Shown here: positions 7,822 through 16,381 of the stretch, piece by piece
Layout of the letters: each line of letters starts with the position of its first letter
How positions within the stretch are numbered: the first letter of the stretch is position 1
NCBI GenBank assembly: GCA_964517975.1
Contig: CAZFDM010000092.1
Span: forward strand, 1-25,989
Length of the DNA: 25,989 bases
Source of the DNA: JBBIRM01 sp964517975
Lineage (GTDB): Bacteria; Desulfobacterota; BSN033; UBA1163
Direction: 5' to 3'
Notes under the pieces: generated by a model
What the model saw: only the letters and a program-made list of their open reading frames with translations
The model's database searches: none
What the model was told of the DNA's origin: nothing
Program-made: the position numbers and the translations under genes

Positions 7822-8376
7822 ATGCGACGCTTGCTAATCAAAAGGATAGAGGGTTTTAGGAATATCCTACTTATCTTAACGGTGATTCTCTTTATGATAG
7901 GTGGATGCGGGGGTTCTCCTCCGCCCCCTATTCAACAAAAAGCCAAACCTTCCTTGCCTGGGAAGGCGGAGGTTGCAAAAGCGGTAGAGAAGAAAGAGGC
8001 AGAGAAGGAGGAGGCGGAGTATACCTATAACCCTGCTGGCAAACCCGACCCGTTTAAGCCGTTTCTTCAACTTACGCCTATCAGGGAACCATCCCGTGCC
8101 CCCTTGACCCCTTTGCAAAAATACGAAATAAGCCAATTAAAATTGGTAGCGATCATCTCCTCCCCAGAGGGAAATATTGCTATGGTGGAGGATTCGGCAG
8201 GGAAGGGATATTTCCTAAAGAAGGGAACATTGATTGGGAAGAATGATGGAAAGGTGACTAAAATTCTCAAAGATAAAGTGATCGTTGAAGAGGTCTATTT
8301 AGACGTGTTTGGTCAAACCAAAACCCATGAGATTTCAATATTACTCCATCGAATGGAGGAGGGAGGAGAATCATGA
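7822..8376 (+). CDS. pilP: PilP, pilot-like lipoprotein of the type IV pilus
   Basis: This 184-residue lipoprotein has a signal sequence ending in the lipobox IGGC, about 30 residues in. A Pro/Lys/Glu-rich linker leads to the conserved 'GKPDPFKPFL' motif and a small β-domain ('QLKLVAIISSPEGNIAMVED', 'GYFLKKGTLIGKNDGKVTKI'). PilP bridges the PilNO dimer to the N0 domain of PilQ. GGAGG lies six bases before the ATG. The stop overlaps the pilQ start (ATGA), so the two should be made in step. Confidence 0.93.
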   Translation: MRRLLIKRIEGFRNILLILTVILFMIGGCGGSPPPPIQQKAKPSLPGKAEVAKAVEKKEAEKEEAEYTYNPAGKPDPFKPFLQLTPIREPSRAPLTPLQKYEISQLKLVAIISSPEGNIAMVEDSAGKGYFLKKGTLIGKNDGKVTKILKDKVIVEEVYLDVFGQTKTHEISILLHRMEEGGES

Positions 8377-11192
8377 ACTCTTTTCAGGTTATTAGATCGT
8401 TGGCGTTGGTGATTTTATTACTGTTTATGGTAAGTTGCGCCACAGCGCCGACCCCTACACCTACCATCAAGCCAGAGCCTGTTGCCACTCCAGCAGTAAA
8501 GCCTTCCGTCGTCCAGAAGATCACTGTCATTGAAGAGGAGAATTATACTCGGGTACGGATTGAGGGTTCAGAATCGATCCCACCACCCTTTTATAAACTA
8601 CTTTCCGAACCTCTAAGAATTGCCATCGACCTGCCCAACACAGACCTCAGTCAAATCAAAGAGACGGTGAAGGTCAATAATGGGACCGTAGGAGAAATCC
8701 AAGGGACCCAGTATGACGATAAGGGAAGGATCGAGATCGGCCTTCTTCAGATGACCAACTACAATATTTCAAAAGAGGAGAGGAATCTCCTCATCGATGT
8801 CGAGAAGGTGAAGAAGGTTGCAGGGGTGAAGGAGGTGAAACCTCAAGAGGGAGTGGCTAAAGAAAAGAGAGAGGAGGAAGTCAAACCCCCTGAACCGAAG
8901 AAAGAAGAAATCCTGCCACCTCCTGTGGTCTCTACTCCATCACCCCCTCCAATGAATAAAGCGAAAGAGATTATTAATTTTCAATTTGAGGATCAGGTGG
9001 ATGTGTTCGTTTTTAATATCATCGCAGATGGCCTATTAGGGAACTACAACTCCTTTAAATTGGATTCTCCAACCCGATTGGTCCTGGATATATGGGAAGT
9101 TGAAACCCGATATCCAAAGAAGTCGATCAAAGTAAAAAGTCCTTTTATTAAAGAGGTACGGATTGGTCAACATCCTGATAAATTAAGACTGGTATTTGAT
9201 TCTTTAAAACCCCAACTCCCCCCGTATCAGATTAACCGAGTAGAAGATCGATTGATTGTTTCAGTGGGAAATGTTCCCGAAACCCTTAAACCCCAGATCT
9301 CTGTTGGAGAAAAAGTCCACGAGCCTCCTCTAAAAACAACGGAAAAACCTTCTGCTGCAAAAGCAGTTCCAGCGCCAAAGGTCACTACTAAACCCAATAC
9401 CCTAAAGGAGATTAATTTTAAGCAGATGGATAATAAATCGAGGGTCATGGTGGGCCTTTCTGAAGAACCAAAGTTCGAAACTTACCTGGTATCCAAAAAC
9501 ACGATTGCCCTTGATATTAAAGACAGTTTTGCCCCCAAACATTTGAGGAGAGGGCTGGATACAAAAGAGTTTGATAGTGCGGTTTCCTATATCAGCATTC
9601 AGAATATAAAAGTGGGGAAAGGAAATGACCTCCGAATCCTAATCAAATTAAAGGAAGAGGTCCCCTATGAGACGGCAAAGGAAGGGACCACTTTATTCGT
9701 GGATATCGAAAAACCAAAGAGGGCTGAGGTAAAAGTTGAACCACCTCCCACACCTCCTAAAGTGGCTGAAGTAAAAGAGGTGAAGAAGGAGGAGCCCCCA
9801 AAAGTAGAAAAGGAGCCTACCCCAGAGCCTAAAAGAGAGGAGAAGCCCTCTCTTCCCTCTGCAGTGACACCTCCTGTTCAGGTTCCAACGGCAAAGAAGG
9901 TAGAACCAGAGGGAAGACTGCTTGAGGAAGCCCCTTCGGAGAAAGTCTACACGGGTAGAAAACTTTCTCTTGATTTTAAAGATGCGGATATCAAGAACAT
10001 CCTCCGCTTGATCGCAGAAGTGAGTGATTTAAATATTATTGCTGGGGATGATGTCACGGGCAAGGTCACGATGAGATTGGTTGATGTGCCATGGGACCAA
10101 GCCCTCGATGTCATTCTCCAGGCAAGGGCGCTGGGGATGCACCGCGTAGGGAATGTGATCCGTGTTGCCCCATTAGAAACACTTAAGAGAGAGGTTCAGG
10201 CTGAGTTAGAGGCCAAAAGGGCCAAAGAGAGATTGGAAGATTTGGTCACTGAACTCATCCCCATTAATTATGCTTCAGGAAAGGAGATCATCCCCCAAGT
10301 CAAAGGAGTTTTGAGTGAGAGAGGGGATGTTAAAGTGGATGAGAGGACCAATATTCTAATTGTCAAAGATATTCCAAGAAATATCGTAGCAGTCAAGAAT
10401 CTTGTAAAATCATTGGATACCAAAACCCCTATGGTAATGATTGAGGCAAGGATCGTCGAAGCAAACCTGAGTTTCCAAAAAGAGTTGGGAGTTCAGTGGG
10501 GATTTCAGGCGACCGCGGGTACAAAAAGGAATGTAACTTTTGGTGGCGGGGTAGGTGGGGTAGTTCAAGGGACGCCTGTCAGGAATGTGATTAGTCTTCC
10601 TGCGATTGCCCGGACCGCAGTACCTGGTGGGGTTGCGACCGCTGGTGTCCTTGAACTCCTTCTAACATCTGTCTATGGGTTGAGACAACTGGATGTTGCC
10701 ATCTCTGCTCACGAGAACAAAGGGGATGTGCGGGTTATCTCCAGCCCAAAGATCGCAACCTTGGATAACAAAGAAGCATCGATCGAACAGGGACTCAGGA
10801 TTCCCTACCGAAAATTGACAACTGAAGGGACAGTTACCACAGATTTCATCGATGCCAATCTCAAGCTTACCGTAACGCCCCATGTGACCAACGACGGGCA
10901 TATTAAAATGAACATTAAGGCCAAAAGAGATGCGCCCTCTACAGATGTGGTGGTGGAAGGGGTTCCCAGCATTGATAAGAAAGAGGCAATTACAGAGGTT
11001 TTGGTCAAAGACAATGCGGTGGTAGCCATTGGAGGGGTTTACTCGATTGAGAAGACTGAAGGAACAGAAGGCATTCCTCTTTTTAGCAAGATTCCTCTTT
11101 TGGGTTGGCTATTTAAGCGCTCGACAAATGATGATAGGAGGAGAGATTTATTGATTTTCATCTCGCCAAGAATTGTCAAAGATAACGTCTAA
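8373..11192 (+). CDS. pilQ: PilQ, type IV pilus secretin with three AMIN domains
   Basis: PilQ forms the outer-membrane ring through which the pilus passes. The 939-residue protein has a signal sequence that may end in a lipobox-like MVSC (C22). AMIN-like peptidoglycan-binding domains lie at about 48-145, 200-300 and 345-447, separated by Pro/Lys/Glu-rich linkers. An N0/STN domain (about 528-602), an N1 secretin_N domain (about 627-685) and the secretin core (about 686-935) follow. Core landmarks are 'VMIEARIVEANLSFQKELG', 'RVISSPKIATLDNKEASIEQ', 'VPSIDKKEAITEVLVKD' and 'GIPLFSKIPLLGWLFK'. It is longer than many PilQ proteins because of the third AMIN domain. It ends the operon and is followed by a terminator. 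Confidence 0.96.
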   Translation: MNSFQVIRSLALVILLLFMVSCATAPTPTPTIKPEPVATPAVKPSVVQKITVIEEENYTRVRIEGSESIPPPFYKLLSEPLRIAIDLPNTDLSQIKETVKVNNGTVGEIQGTQYDDKGRIEIGLLQMTNYNISKEERNLLIDVEKVKKVAGVKEVKPQEGVAKEKREEEVKPPEPKKEEILPPPVVSTPSPPPMNKAKEIINFQFEDQVDVFVFNIIADGLLGNYNSFKLDSPTRLVLDIWEVETRYPKKSIKVKSPFIKEVRIGQHPDKLRLVFDSLKPQLPPYQINRVEDRLIVSVGNVPETLKPQISVGEKVHEPPLKTTEKPSAAKAVPAPKVTTKPNTLKEINFKQMDNKSRVMVGLSEEPKFETYLVSKNTIALDIKDSFAPKHLRRGLDTKEFDSAVSYISIQNIKVGKGNDLRILIKLKEEVPYETAKEGTTLFVDIEKPKRAEVKVEPPPTPPKVAEVKEVKKEEPPKVEKEPTPEPKREEKPSLPSAVTPPVQVPTAKKVEPEGRLLEEAPSEKVYTGRKLSLDFKDADIKNILRLIAEVSDLNIIAGDDVTGKVTMRLVDVPWDQALDVILQARALGMHRVGNVIRVAPLETLKREVQAELEAKRAKERLEDLVTELIPINYASGKEIIPQVKGVLSERGDVKVDERTNILIVKDIPRNIVAVKNLVKSLDTKTPMVMIEARIVEANLSFQKELGVQWGFQATAGTKRNVTFGGGVGGVVQGTPVRNVISLPAIARTAVPGGVATAGVLELLLTSVYGLRQLDVAISAHENKGDVRVISSPKIATLDNKEASIEQGLRIPYRKLTTEGTVTTDFIDANLKLTVTPHVTNDGHIKMNIKAKRDAPSTDVVVEGVPSIDKKEAITEVLVKDNAVVAIGGVYSIEKTEGTEGIPLFSKIPLLGWLFKRSTNDDRRRDLLIFISPRIVKDNV

Positions 11193-11222
11193 ATTTGACC
11201 TGAGTGAGGTAAAATTTTTATA

Positions 11223-11263
11223 CCCTTTGATCCTTTCAAAAGGAGAGGATCAAGGGGTTTTTT
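11223..11263 (+). terminator. Intrinsic terminator of the pil operon
   Basis: A 12-bp stem (11223-11234 with 11246-11257, one G-U pair) and an 11-base loop are followed by six T residues (11258-11263). It lies 30 bases after pilQ and its tail touches the stop codon of the convergent pyrD gene. The minus strand lacks an equally clear T-run, so it mainly serves the plus strand. Confidence 0.85.
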
Positions 11264-12182
11264 ATTGAAAGAGGCCGATTATTTTCTGAATACTTTGGAT
11301 TCGGTTTTTGATCAGATATTTTCGAATTCCCTCAATCACCTCAATCGCTGTCTTGGGGTTGATGAGATTGGCTGTTCCAATTTGAACGGCTGATGCTCCT
11401 GCCAGGATAAACTCAATAGCATCTTCGGCTTTCATAATCCCACCCATACCAATAACAGGAATTTTGACCCGTTGACTTACCTCCCAGACCATTCTCAGGG
11501 CAATGGGTTTAATCGCAGGGCCAGATAGACCTCCAATCACATTTCCCAATTCAGGTTTTAAAGTATAAATATTGATGGCCATGGCCTTAAAGGTATTGAC
11601 CAAAGAGACTGCATCAGCACCCCCATCCTCAGAGGCCTTTGCGATTAAAGTGATATCAGTGACATTGGGTGAAAGTTTAACCACCAACGTCAGAGTGGTC
11701 GATTCTCTCACAGCCCTGACGAGACGATAGGTCATCCTTGGATCGGAACCAAAAATGATACCTCCCTGCTTGACATTGGGACATGAGATATTCATCTCAA
11801 GGCCAGAGATTCCGGGAACTTCATTCAGAAGTCTTGCTAATTGGACATACTCCTTCTGGGTATTTCCCAAAATATTGATGATCAGATGGGTCTTGACCTT
11901 TTTAAGATACGGGAGGTGATTTTGGATAAAATTCTTATATCCAGGATTTTGAAGTCCAATCGAGTTAAGCACTCCTCCTTCGGTTTCGAAAATTCGAGGA
12001 GGAGGGTTACCTGTCATCGGTTGAAGCGAGATGCCTTTGGGAATGATGGCCCCAAGGTGGTGAAGGGTAAAGAATTCTTCAAACTCTTCCCCAAAGCCAA
12101 AAGTACCGGAGGCGACCATCACAGGATTTTTGAGTCGAATCTTTCCAATCTTGACTGAAAGGTTTGGTTCCTGAACAGGCAT
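11262..12182 (-). CDS. pyrD: Dihydroorotate dehydrogenase B, catalytic subunit
   Basis: The enzyme oxidises dihydroorotate to orotate in pyrimidine synthesis, passing electrons through FMN to the PyrK subunit and then to NAD. Class 1B hallmarks are 'LKNPVMVASGTFGFGEEF', 'EMNISCPNVKQGG' with the catalytic Cys (C134 from the chosen start), 'LVVKLSPNVTDI', 'VSLVNTFKAMAI' and 'IPVIGMGGIMKAEDAIEFILAGASAVQIGTA'. I chose the ATG at 12182, four bases after the pyrK stop, giving 306 residues with the usual N-terminus. A longer TTG start at 12200 would overlap pyrK by 14 bases. It is convergent with pilQ. Confidence 0.95.
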   Translation of the reverse strand: MPVQEPNLSVKIGKIRLKNPVMVASGTFGFGEEFEEFFTLHHLGAIIPKGISLQPMTGNPPPRIFETEGGVLNSIGLQNPGYKNFIQNHLPYLKKVKTHLIINILGNTQKEYVQLARLLNEVPGISGLEMNISCPNVKQGGIIFGSDPRMTYRLVRAVRESTTLTLVVKLSPNVTDITLIAKASEDGGADAVSLVNTFKAMAINIYTLKPELGNVIGGLSGPAIKPIALRMVWEVSQRVKIPVIGMGGIMKAEDAIEFILAGASAVQIGTANLINPKTAIEVIEGIRKYLIKNRIQSIQKIIGLFQ

Positions 12183-12186
12183 CTTT

Positions 12187-13002
12187 TCAATCCCAGACAA
12201 TATCTTCTATGTTAAAGACAGGACCCTCTTTGCATACCCGTTGATAAAGGAAGTTTGGGTTCCTTGTCTTGACCACGCATCCCCAGCAGGCTCCAAATCC
12301 ACACCCCATTCGAGCCTCCAAAGAGACCTGAACAATAAACTTTTCCGATGAAAGATTTTTCTTTAGGTCCTTCAGCATCTCCATAGGGCCACAGGAATAG
12401 AGGTAATAGGGACCCTTTCCCCCAAACTCTCTCTTAATCGTTGAAAAAAGCTCAACCACCGTTCCATGAAACCCTTCGCTTCCATCTTCGGTGGCGACCA
12501 ATAGGTTTGAGGTTAGTTTCTTGAATTCATCTGCACATAAAATATCCTCTCTGGTCTTTCCCCCAATCAAAACATATAACTTTCTCCCTTTTAATGACTC
12601 TGCCAGTGGGTAAAGCGATACAATACCTACCCCCCCTCCAACCAATATGATCTCAGAGGAATAGGAGAGGGGAGGCAAGGTAAAACCATTTCCCAAAGGG
12701 CCGATTAAATTGATTCTCTCCCCCTTTTTCCATTCTGTCATCTTCAGGGTTCCTTTACCTACTTTCTTATATAGAATGCTTAATCTTCCTCTCTTCTTTT
12801 GATTGGGTTTATGGGAAGAATCACTTTTAAAGACACTGAAAGGTCGCCTCAGGAGGGGGTAGGGTTGTTCTGAGGTCTTAAGCATGATAAACTGGCCAGG
12901 CTTGATCCGAGATGCCATCCATGGGCAGTAGATCTCGAGGAGATAATAGAGAGATCGAATGTTTTTATTCTTTAATACCCTTCCATTGAGTTGCCGTGCC
13001 AT
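12187..13002 (-). CDS. pyrK: Dihydroorotate dehydrogenase B, electron-transfer subunit
   Basis: PyrK carries FAD and a 2Fe-2S cluster and lets PyrD class 1B use NAD. From the ATG at 13002 the protein has 271 residues, with the FAD motif RRPFSVF (52-58), 'LIGPLGNGF', the NAD-binding 'LVGGGVGIVSLYPLAE', 'YSCGPMEMLKDL', and a C-terminal cluster with C234, C239, C242 and C257 ('MGCGFGACWGCVVK'). A GTG at 13035 would add 11 residues without clear homology. With either start the gene overlaps the end of the upstream acetyltransferase gene (by 31 or 64 bases), which indicates coupling. Confidence 0.93.
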   Translation of the reverse strand: MARQLNGRVLKNKNIRSLYYLLEIYCPWMASRIKPGQFIMLKTSEQPYPLLRRPFSVFKSDSSHKPNQKKRGRLSILYKKVGKGTLKMTEWKKGERINLIGPLGNGFTLPPLSYSSEIILVGGGVGIVSLYPLAESLKGRKLYVLIGGKTREDILCADEFKKLTSNLLVATEDGSEGFHGTVVELFSTIKREFGGKGPYYLYSCGPMEMLKDLKKNLSSEKFIVQVSLEARMGCGFGACWGCVVKTRNPNFLYQRVCKEGPVFNIEDIVWD

Positions 13003-13481
13003 TGGCTCTTTAGAGTTTCCTTTACCATCACCCACCCTTCTCGGTTCCCTTGAAAGAAATTTTTTCTTACCTTTAAGGGTTGATAAGAAAATCCTTTATA
13101 GAGATGGAGGGCTGGCCGATTGGAGGGGTCCACCTCGAGATAAAAGGAGTGGATCCCTCTTTGGATACAGAAATCAACATAAAACTGCATCAGTCTCTTC
13201 CCTACTCCTTTCTGTCGATGCTGGGGATGGACGCATAGATGAAGAAGTTCCGATTCATCCGCCACATTTTTGAAACAGATAAACCCAATCACCGAGGAGC
13301 CTTGATTCCCTCCCAATTTGGCAACAAAACAGTAGGAGAGGGGGTTTGCCATCTCCTCGAGAAACATCCTTTCTGTCCAGGGGACTAAGGGAAAGGATGT
13401 AGAAATGGTCAGGACATCCTGAAGATCCTCTGACCTCATCTTTGCTATCGTGAAATGGTCCAAAGTAATTTTTTCGATCAT
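12972..13481 (-). CDS. RimI-like GNAT N-acetyltransferase
   Basis: A 169-residue GNAT protein. The acetyl-CoA motif A is 'HLCVHPQHRQKGVGKRLM' (about 81-98), and 'FYLEVDPSNRPALHLYKGFSY' is the RimI-type motif B (LEV..SN..A..LY). RimI acetylates the N-terminal alanine of ribosomal protein S18; the close match to that segment favours this assignment, but other N-terminal acetyltransferases are possible. The ATG at 13481 has no clear ribosome-binding site. The start abuts a small repeat element whose flanking direct repeat overlaps the start codon region, so the original leader may have been displaced. Confidence 0.8.
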   Translation of the reverse strand: MIEKITLDHFTIAKMRSEDLQDVLTISTSFPLVPWTERMFLEEMANPLSYCFVAKLGGNQGSSVIGFICFKNVADESELLHLCVHPQHRQKGVGKRLMQFYVDFCIQRGIHSFYLEVDPSNRPALHLYKGFSYQPLKVRKNFFQGNREGWVMVKETLKSQWHGNSMEGY

Positions 13482-13487
13482 AAATTC

Positions 13488-13611
13488 TAGCCAAAAATAT
13501 TTGAAATTTCACAGACTTGTCATCCTGAACTCGTTTCAGATCTCACCTTTTGGACAAAACCAGATGCTGAACCAAGTTCAGCATGACACCATTTGTTCTC
13601 AAGTGTTAGAG
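13488..13611 (-). mobile_element. Degenerate REP/MITE-like element, copy A
   Basis: This ~124-bp insert is flanked by the exact 9-bp direct repeat ATAAATTCT (13480-13488 and 13612-13620). Inside, two 21-base arms (13519-13539 and 13567-13587) form an imperfect large palindrome, and the right arm is itself a hairpin with the perfect stem TGCTGAA/TTCAGCA. The right end inverted begins CTCTAA, like the ends of copies B and C; the left end looks partly deleted. It lies between the TPR gene stop and the acetyltransferase start. Strand is arbitrary. I rate it the weakest of the three copies. Confidence 0.55.
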
Positions 13612-13649
13612 ATAAATTCTCAGACTTAAACATGTAAGAATCTAAGGGC

Positions 13650-15554
13650 CTAATAGGAATCTAAACGGTTGAGTAATTCCTTTGCCGCCTTCTTTACCTC
13701 TTCATCATTAGAATGGTCGAGGATAACCCTCCAAGACCTTCTCGCCTCTTCTTCTTTTCCCCATTTCATCTGAAGAATTCCAATCTCCAGTTGGGCGAGA
13801 AAAAAGCAGGGAGATTTTTCTTTGAGATAGCGAATCGCTGTTTGGAAACTATAAAAGGCCTTCTCATATTTCTCTTGATAGTAAAAGATTTCTCCTAATC
13901 CAAAATGGGCCTGCCCAAGGAGATCGAGAATGTTTCCTTTTAAAACAATCGAATAGTAATGGAGGGCATCACCAATATTTTTTTTCTTAAGGTATAAATT
14001 CCCAAGTTGAACTGCTGCATTAAAGTATAAAGGGTGGTTAGGATAAACTTCCATCACTCGTTTAAAGGTCTTTTCTGATTTATCCATCTCATTCTGACTT
14101 AGGTAGAGATTCCCTATTTGGGTAAGGGCAAATAGGGTCCAGATGTCATTCTTCTGGCGCGCCAGGATGGATTGATAAGTGGCCAATGCCTGTTCGAAAT
14201 GACCCAGCCGATAATGGCTTTCTCCCTTGATAAAGAGGGCCTCATCCAAATGGGATGAATTGGGAAATTCGAGGGTAAGGATATCTATGTTGGTTATCGC
14301 ATCCCTAAACTTATTTTCAAAAAAATAACCCTTTCCTATCTTAAACAGGGCTTTTTCCCGATATCGAGTATTAAGGATATTAAAGTAATAGGGAATAGAA
14401 TCCGAGATATTTCCTTCAAGAAAGGCCGTTTCAGAGTTTAACCATTGAAGGAATATCTTTTCATCCTCTGCATGGGTTAGTTTTTGTAGTTTCTGTGAAA
14501 CCTTGTTTGCCTCACCCGTTTCTCCCAACTGGATATGGTTCCAATAGAGTTGAAGCATGGCCATTCCCCATAAGTCACGGCCTTGAGGTTTGTTAAGGAG
14601 GGTAGAGATTTCTTTAATGGATGAGGCAAACTCTCCTTTCTCCCGTAATATCTCCCCAATAAAAAAATGGGTATAGGTTAACAAAGGGGAGTCTTTATAC
14701 TTGGTTTTAAACGATTGAAAAAGACCAATCGCCTCATTCGTATTTCCTAAGCGATATTCACAATACCCAATTCTCCAATAGGCTTCAGGAAAGAGAGGAT
14801 TTTCTTTAAACTTCTCCGTAAACATCTTCAATCTTGACTTTGCCTCCTCCCATTGACCTAATTTAAAGTAGGTCTTCCCAAGCCAAAACAGGGTAAATTT
14901 TAAATACTCACTGGATAGGGATTTGGAACCATCCAATACCATTTCGAAATGCGAAACAGCGGATTCAAGATCTTTCTGTTTAAAGTAAGTTAGACCTAAC
15001 CAAAAAAGCGAAGGAGTAAGGAGTTCGGGTTTATGTGAGAGTTGGGTCACTTTTTTAAAGTGACTTTCTGCCTGCTGAAACTGATTAGAGGCAAAATCAA
15101 TATGTCCTAAAAGATAGTAGGCATAATCAACCCACTCAAACTTAGGATATCTTTGAATAAGGTTAAGAAGATGGGTTTTGGCTATATTCAATTCACTTAA
15201 TTGCACCTCAAGGACGGCCAACCAGAAAAGCGTATAATCCATCTGATCAAATATCTTTTTAGAATTGACGATTTTTGAAAAAATCATCTTGGCTTCTTTT
15301 AACTTCTTCTGGGCAAGAAGGGTCTTTCCCAAAAGGTAGGAGACCTCATTGATTTTTTCATGATTTGGGAATTCCTTCACAAATTGAGTGAACTGCTTTT
15401 CGGCAATTTCATAAAATCCATCCTGGAATGCACCATGGCCAACCAGGATTAATTTATCCTCTTCTTTAAGATTTTTTGAATGGAGGTTTGGGATGAAAAA
15501 AAACTCAAGGCCAATTAATAAAAGAAAGGGATATAGGAGAATTCTTGTTTTCAT
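13650..15554 (-). CDS. Periplasmic TPR-repeat protein
   Basis: This 634-residue protein has an N-terminal signal peptide ('ILLYPFLLLIGLEFFFI', about residues 5-21) and then tandem tetratricopeptide-type helix pairs almost to the end. Repeats are recognisable from patterns such as 'AKKQFTQF', 'AESHFKKVTQL', 'AVSHFEMVL', 'ALATYQSIL' and 'AFYSFQTAIRYL'. It resembles BamD/YbgF-like and other cell-envelope TPR scaffolds; no catalytic motif is seen, so the specific function is unknown. The ATG at 15554 has no good ribosome-binding site. It now lies just downstream of a small mobile element that separates it from mobA, and on paper it once overlapped mobA by four bases. Confidence 0.85.
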   Translation of the reverse strand: MKTRILLYPFLLLIGLEFFFIPNLHSKNLKEEDKLILVGHGAFQDGFYEIAEKQFTQFVKEFPNHEKINEVSYLLGKTLLAQKKLKEAKMIFSKIVNSKKIFDQMDYTLFWLAVLEVQLSELNIAKTHLLNLIQRYPKFEWVDYAYYLLGHIDFASNQFQQAESHFKKVTQLSHKPELLTPSLFWLGLTYFKQKDLESAVSHFEMVLDGSKSLSSEYLKFTLFWLGKTYFKLGQWEEAKSRLKMFTEKFKENPLFPEAYWRIGYCEYRLGNTNEAIGLFQSFKTKYKDSPLLTYTHFFIGEILREKGEFASSIKEISTLLNKPQGRDLWGMAMLQLYWNHIQLGETGEANKVSQKLQKLTHAEDEKIFLQWLNSETAFLEGNISDSIPYYFNILNTRYREKALFKIGKGYFFENKFRDAITNIDILTLEFPNSSHLDEALFIKGESHYRLGHFEQALATYQSILARQKNDIWTLFALTQIGNLYLSQNEMDKSEKTFKRVMEVYPNHPLYFNAAVQLGNLYLKKKNIGDALHYYSIVLKGNILDLLGQAHFGLGEIFYYQEKYEKAFYSFQTAIRYLKEKSPCFFLAQLEIGILQMKWGKEEEARRSWRVILDHSNDEEVKKAAKELLNRLDSY

Positions 15555-15580
15555 TTCAAGTTGGACACTTTTTTAATTTA

Positions 15581-15751
15581 CTGTAGTTTAGCAAAAATTT
15601 ATAACCTATTGAAATAAAAGAAAATTTTCAAAGCCTTTTTGTCACCCTGAACTTGTTTCAGGGTCTCATAAATCTTTGATTTATAAGGTTTTTTAGATGC
15701 CGAAACAAGTTCGGCATGACAGTTTAGAAATTAAAATTTGCTAAACTACAG
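15581..15751 (-). mobile_element. REP/MITE-like element, copy B, with 8-bp target duplication
   Basis: A 171-bp element is bounded by perfect 15-bp terminal inverted repeats, CTGTAGTTTAGCAAA (15581-15595) and its complement (15737-15751). It is flanked by the exact 8-bp direct repeat TTAATTTA (15573-15580 and 15752-15759). Inside are two hairpins, CCCTGAA/TTCAGGG (15645-15663) and TGCCGAA/TTCGGCA (15698-15716), which also pair with each other. It encodes no transposase, so it would be non-autonomous. The right end supplies the last three codons and stop of mobA. Strand is arbitrary. Confidence 0.8.
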
Positions 15752-16340
15752 TTAATTTATTTAATATCTTTAATTCTTCTGGGGTATTGATGTTAATAAA
15801 TGATTTTAATTCAGGATCAAGGTTTTTAAATTTACTCTCTTCAATGATTTTAACCTTTACGTAGGGGTAAAAGTCTAAAATTTTATTTTTCCCTTCATTT
15901 AAAATCTTTTTAATTGCCTTTTGGCAATTTTTAGAATAAATCGCATGAAGGGGTTGAAAACCATCATTTGTTTTTGGAAGGATAACATCTTCTCCGTCGA
16001 TTTGGCTAATTAAATAATGAATCAACTTTTCGTTCAAAAAAGGCATATCGCAAGCGACACAAAACGAATAGAAATAAGAAGAGAAGTAGAGGCCTGTATA
16101 TAGACCAATGATTGCTCCATGATTGGGAATTAAATCTTCATAAATTTTTGCATTGAGATTAGAAAAGAGTTCCTTTTGATTGGTGACAATGATTACCTCT
16201 TTGAATAATTTTTGAAATAAGGAATGAATTCGATGAATTATGGGTTTACCGCCGATCTGGATGAAGGCCTTATTTTGACCCATTCTCAGGCTCTTACCGC
16301 CGGAAAGAATGATACCTGTAATGTCATATAAGTTTTCCAA
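15741..16340 (-). CDS. mobA: Molybdenum cofactor guanylyltransferase
   Basis: MobA joins GMP to molybdopterin to make the guanine dinucleotide cofactor. The 199-residue product shows the nucleotide-binding motif 'LSGGKSLRMGQNKA' (12-25), the metal-binding Asp in 'ACDMPFL' (D98), and 'NHGAIIGLYTGL'. The only start that gives the full motif is TTG at 16340, with no strong ribosome-binding site; no in-frame ATG occurs before residue 20. The length matches the family. The last three residues (TVV) and the stop are encoded by a mobile element; the inferred ancestral protein was about 203 residues. The gene is AT-rich compared with pil genes. Confidence 0.9.
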   Translation of the reverse strand: MENLYDITGIILSGGKSLRMGQNKAFIQIGGKPIIHRIHSLFQKLFKEVIIVTNQKELFSNLNAKIYEDLIPNHGAIIGLYTGLYFSSYFYSFCVACDMPFLNEKLIHYLISQIDGEDVILPKTNDGFQPLHAIYSKNCQKAIKKILNEGKNKILDFYPYVKVKIIEESKFKNLDPELKSFININTPEELKILNKLTVV

Positions 16341-16381
16341 GATAATTTGTCTGATAAGATATATTCTGTTAACTTTTATGT

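Noticed and set aside
11841..12158. Plus-strand open frame of 105 codons antisense to pyrD
   Set aside because: It lies entirely within pyrD, has no domain or ribosome-binding support, and is a shadow of the coding bias of pyrD.
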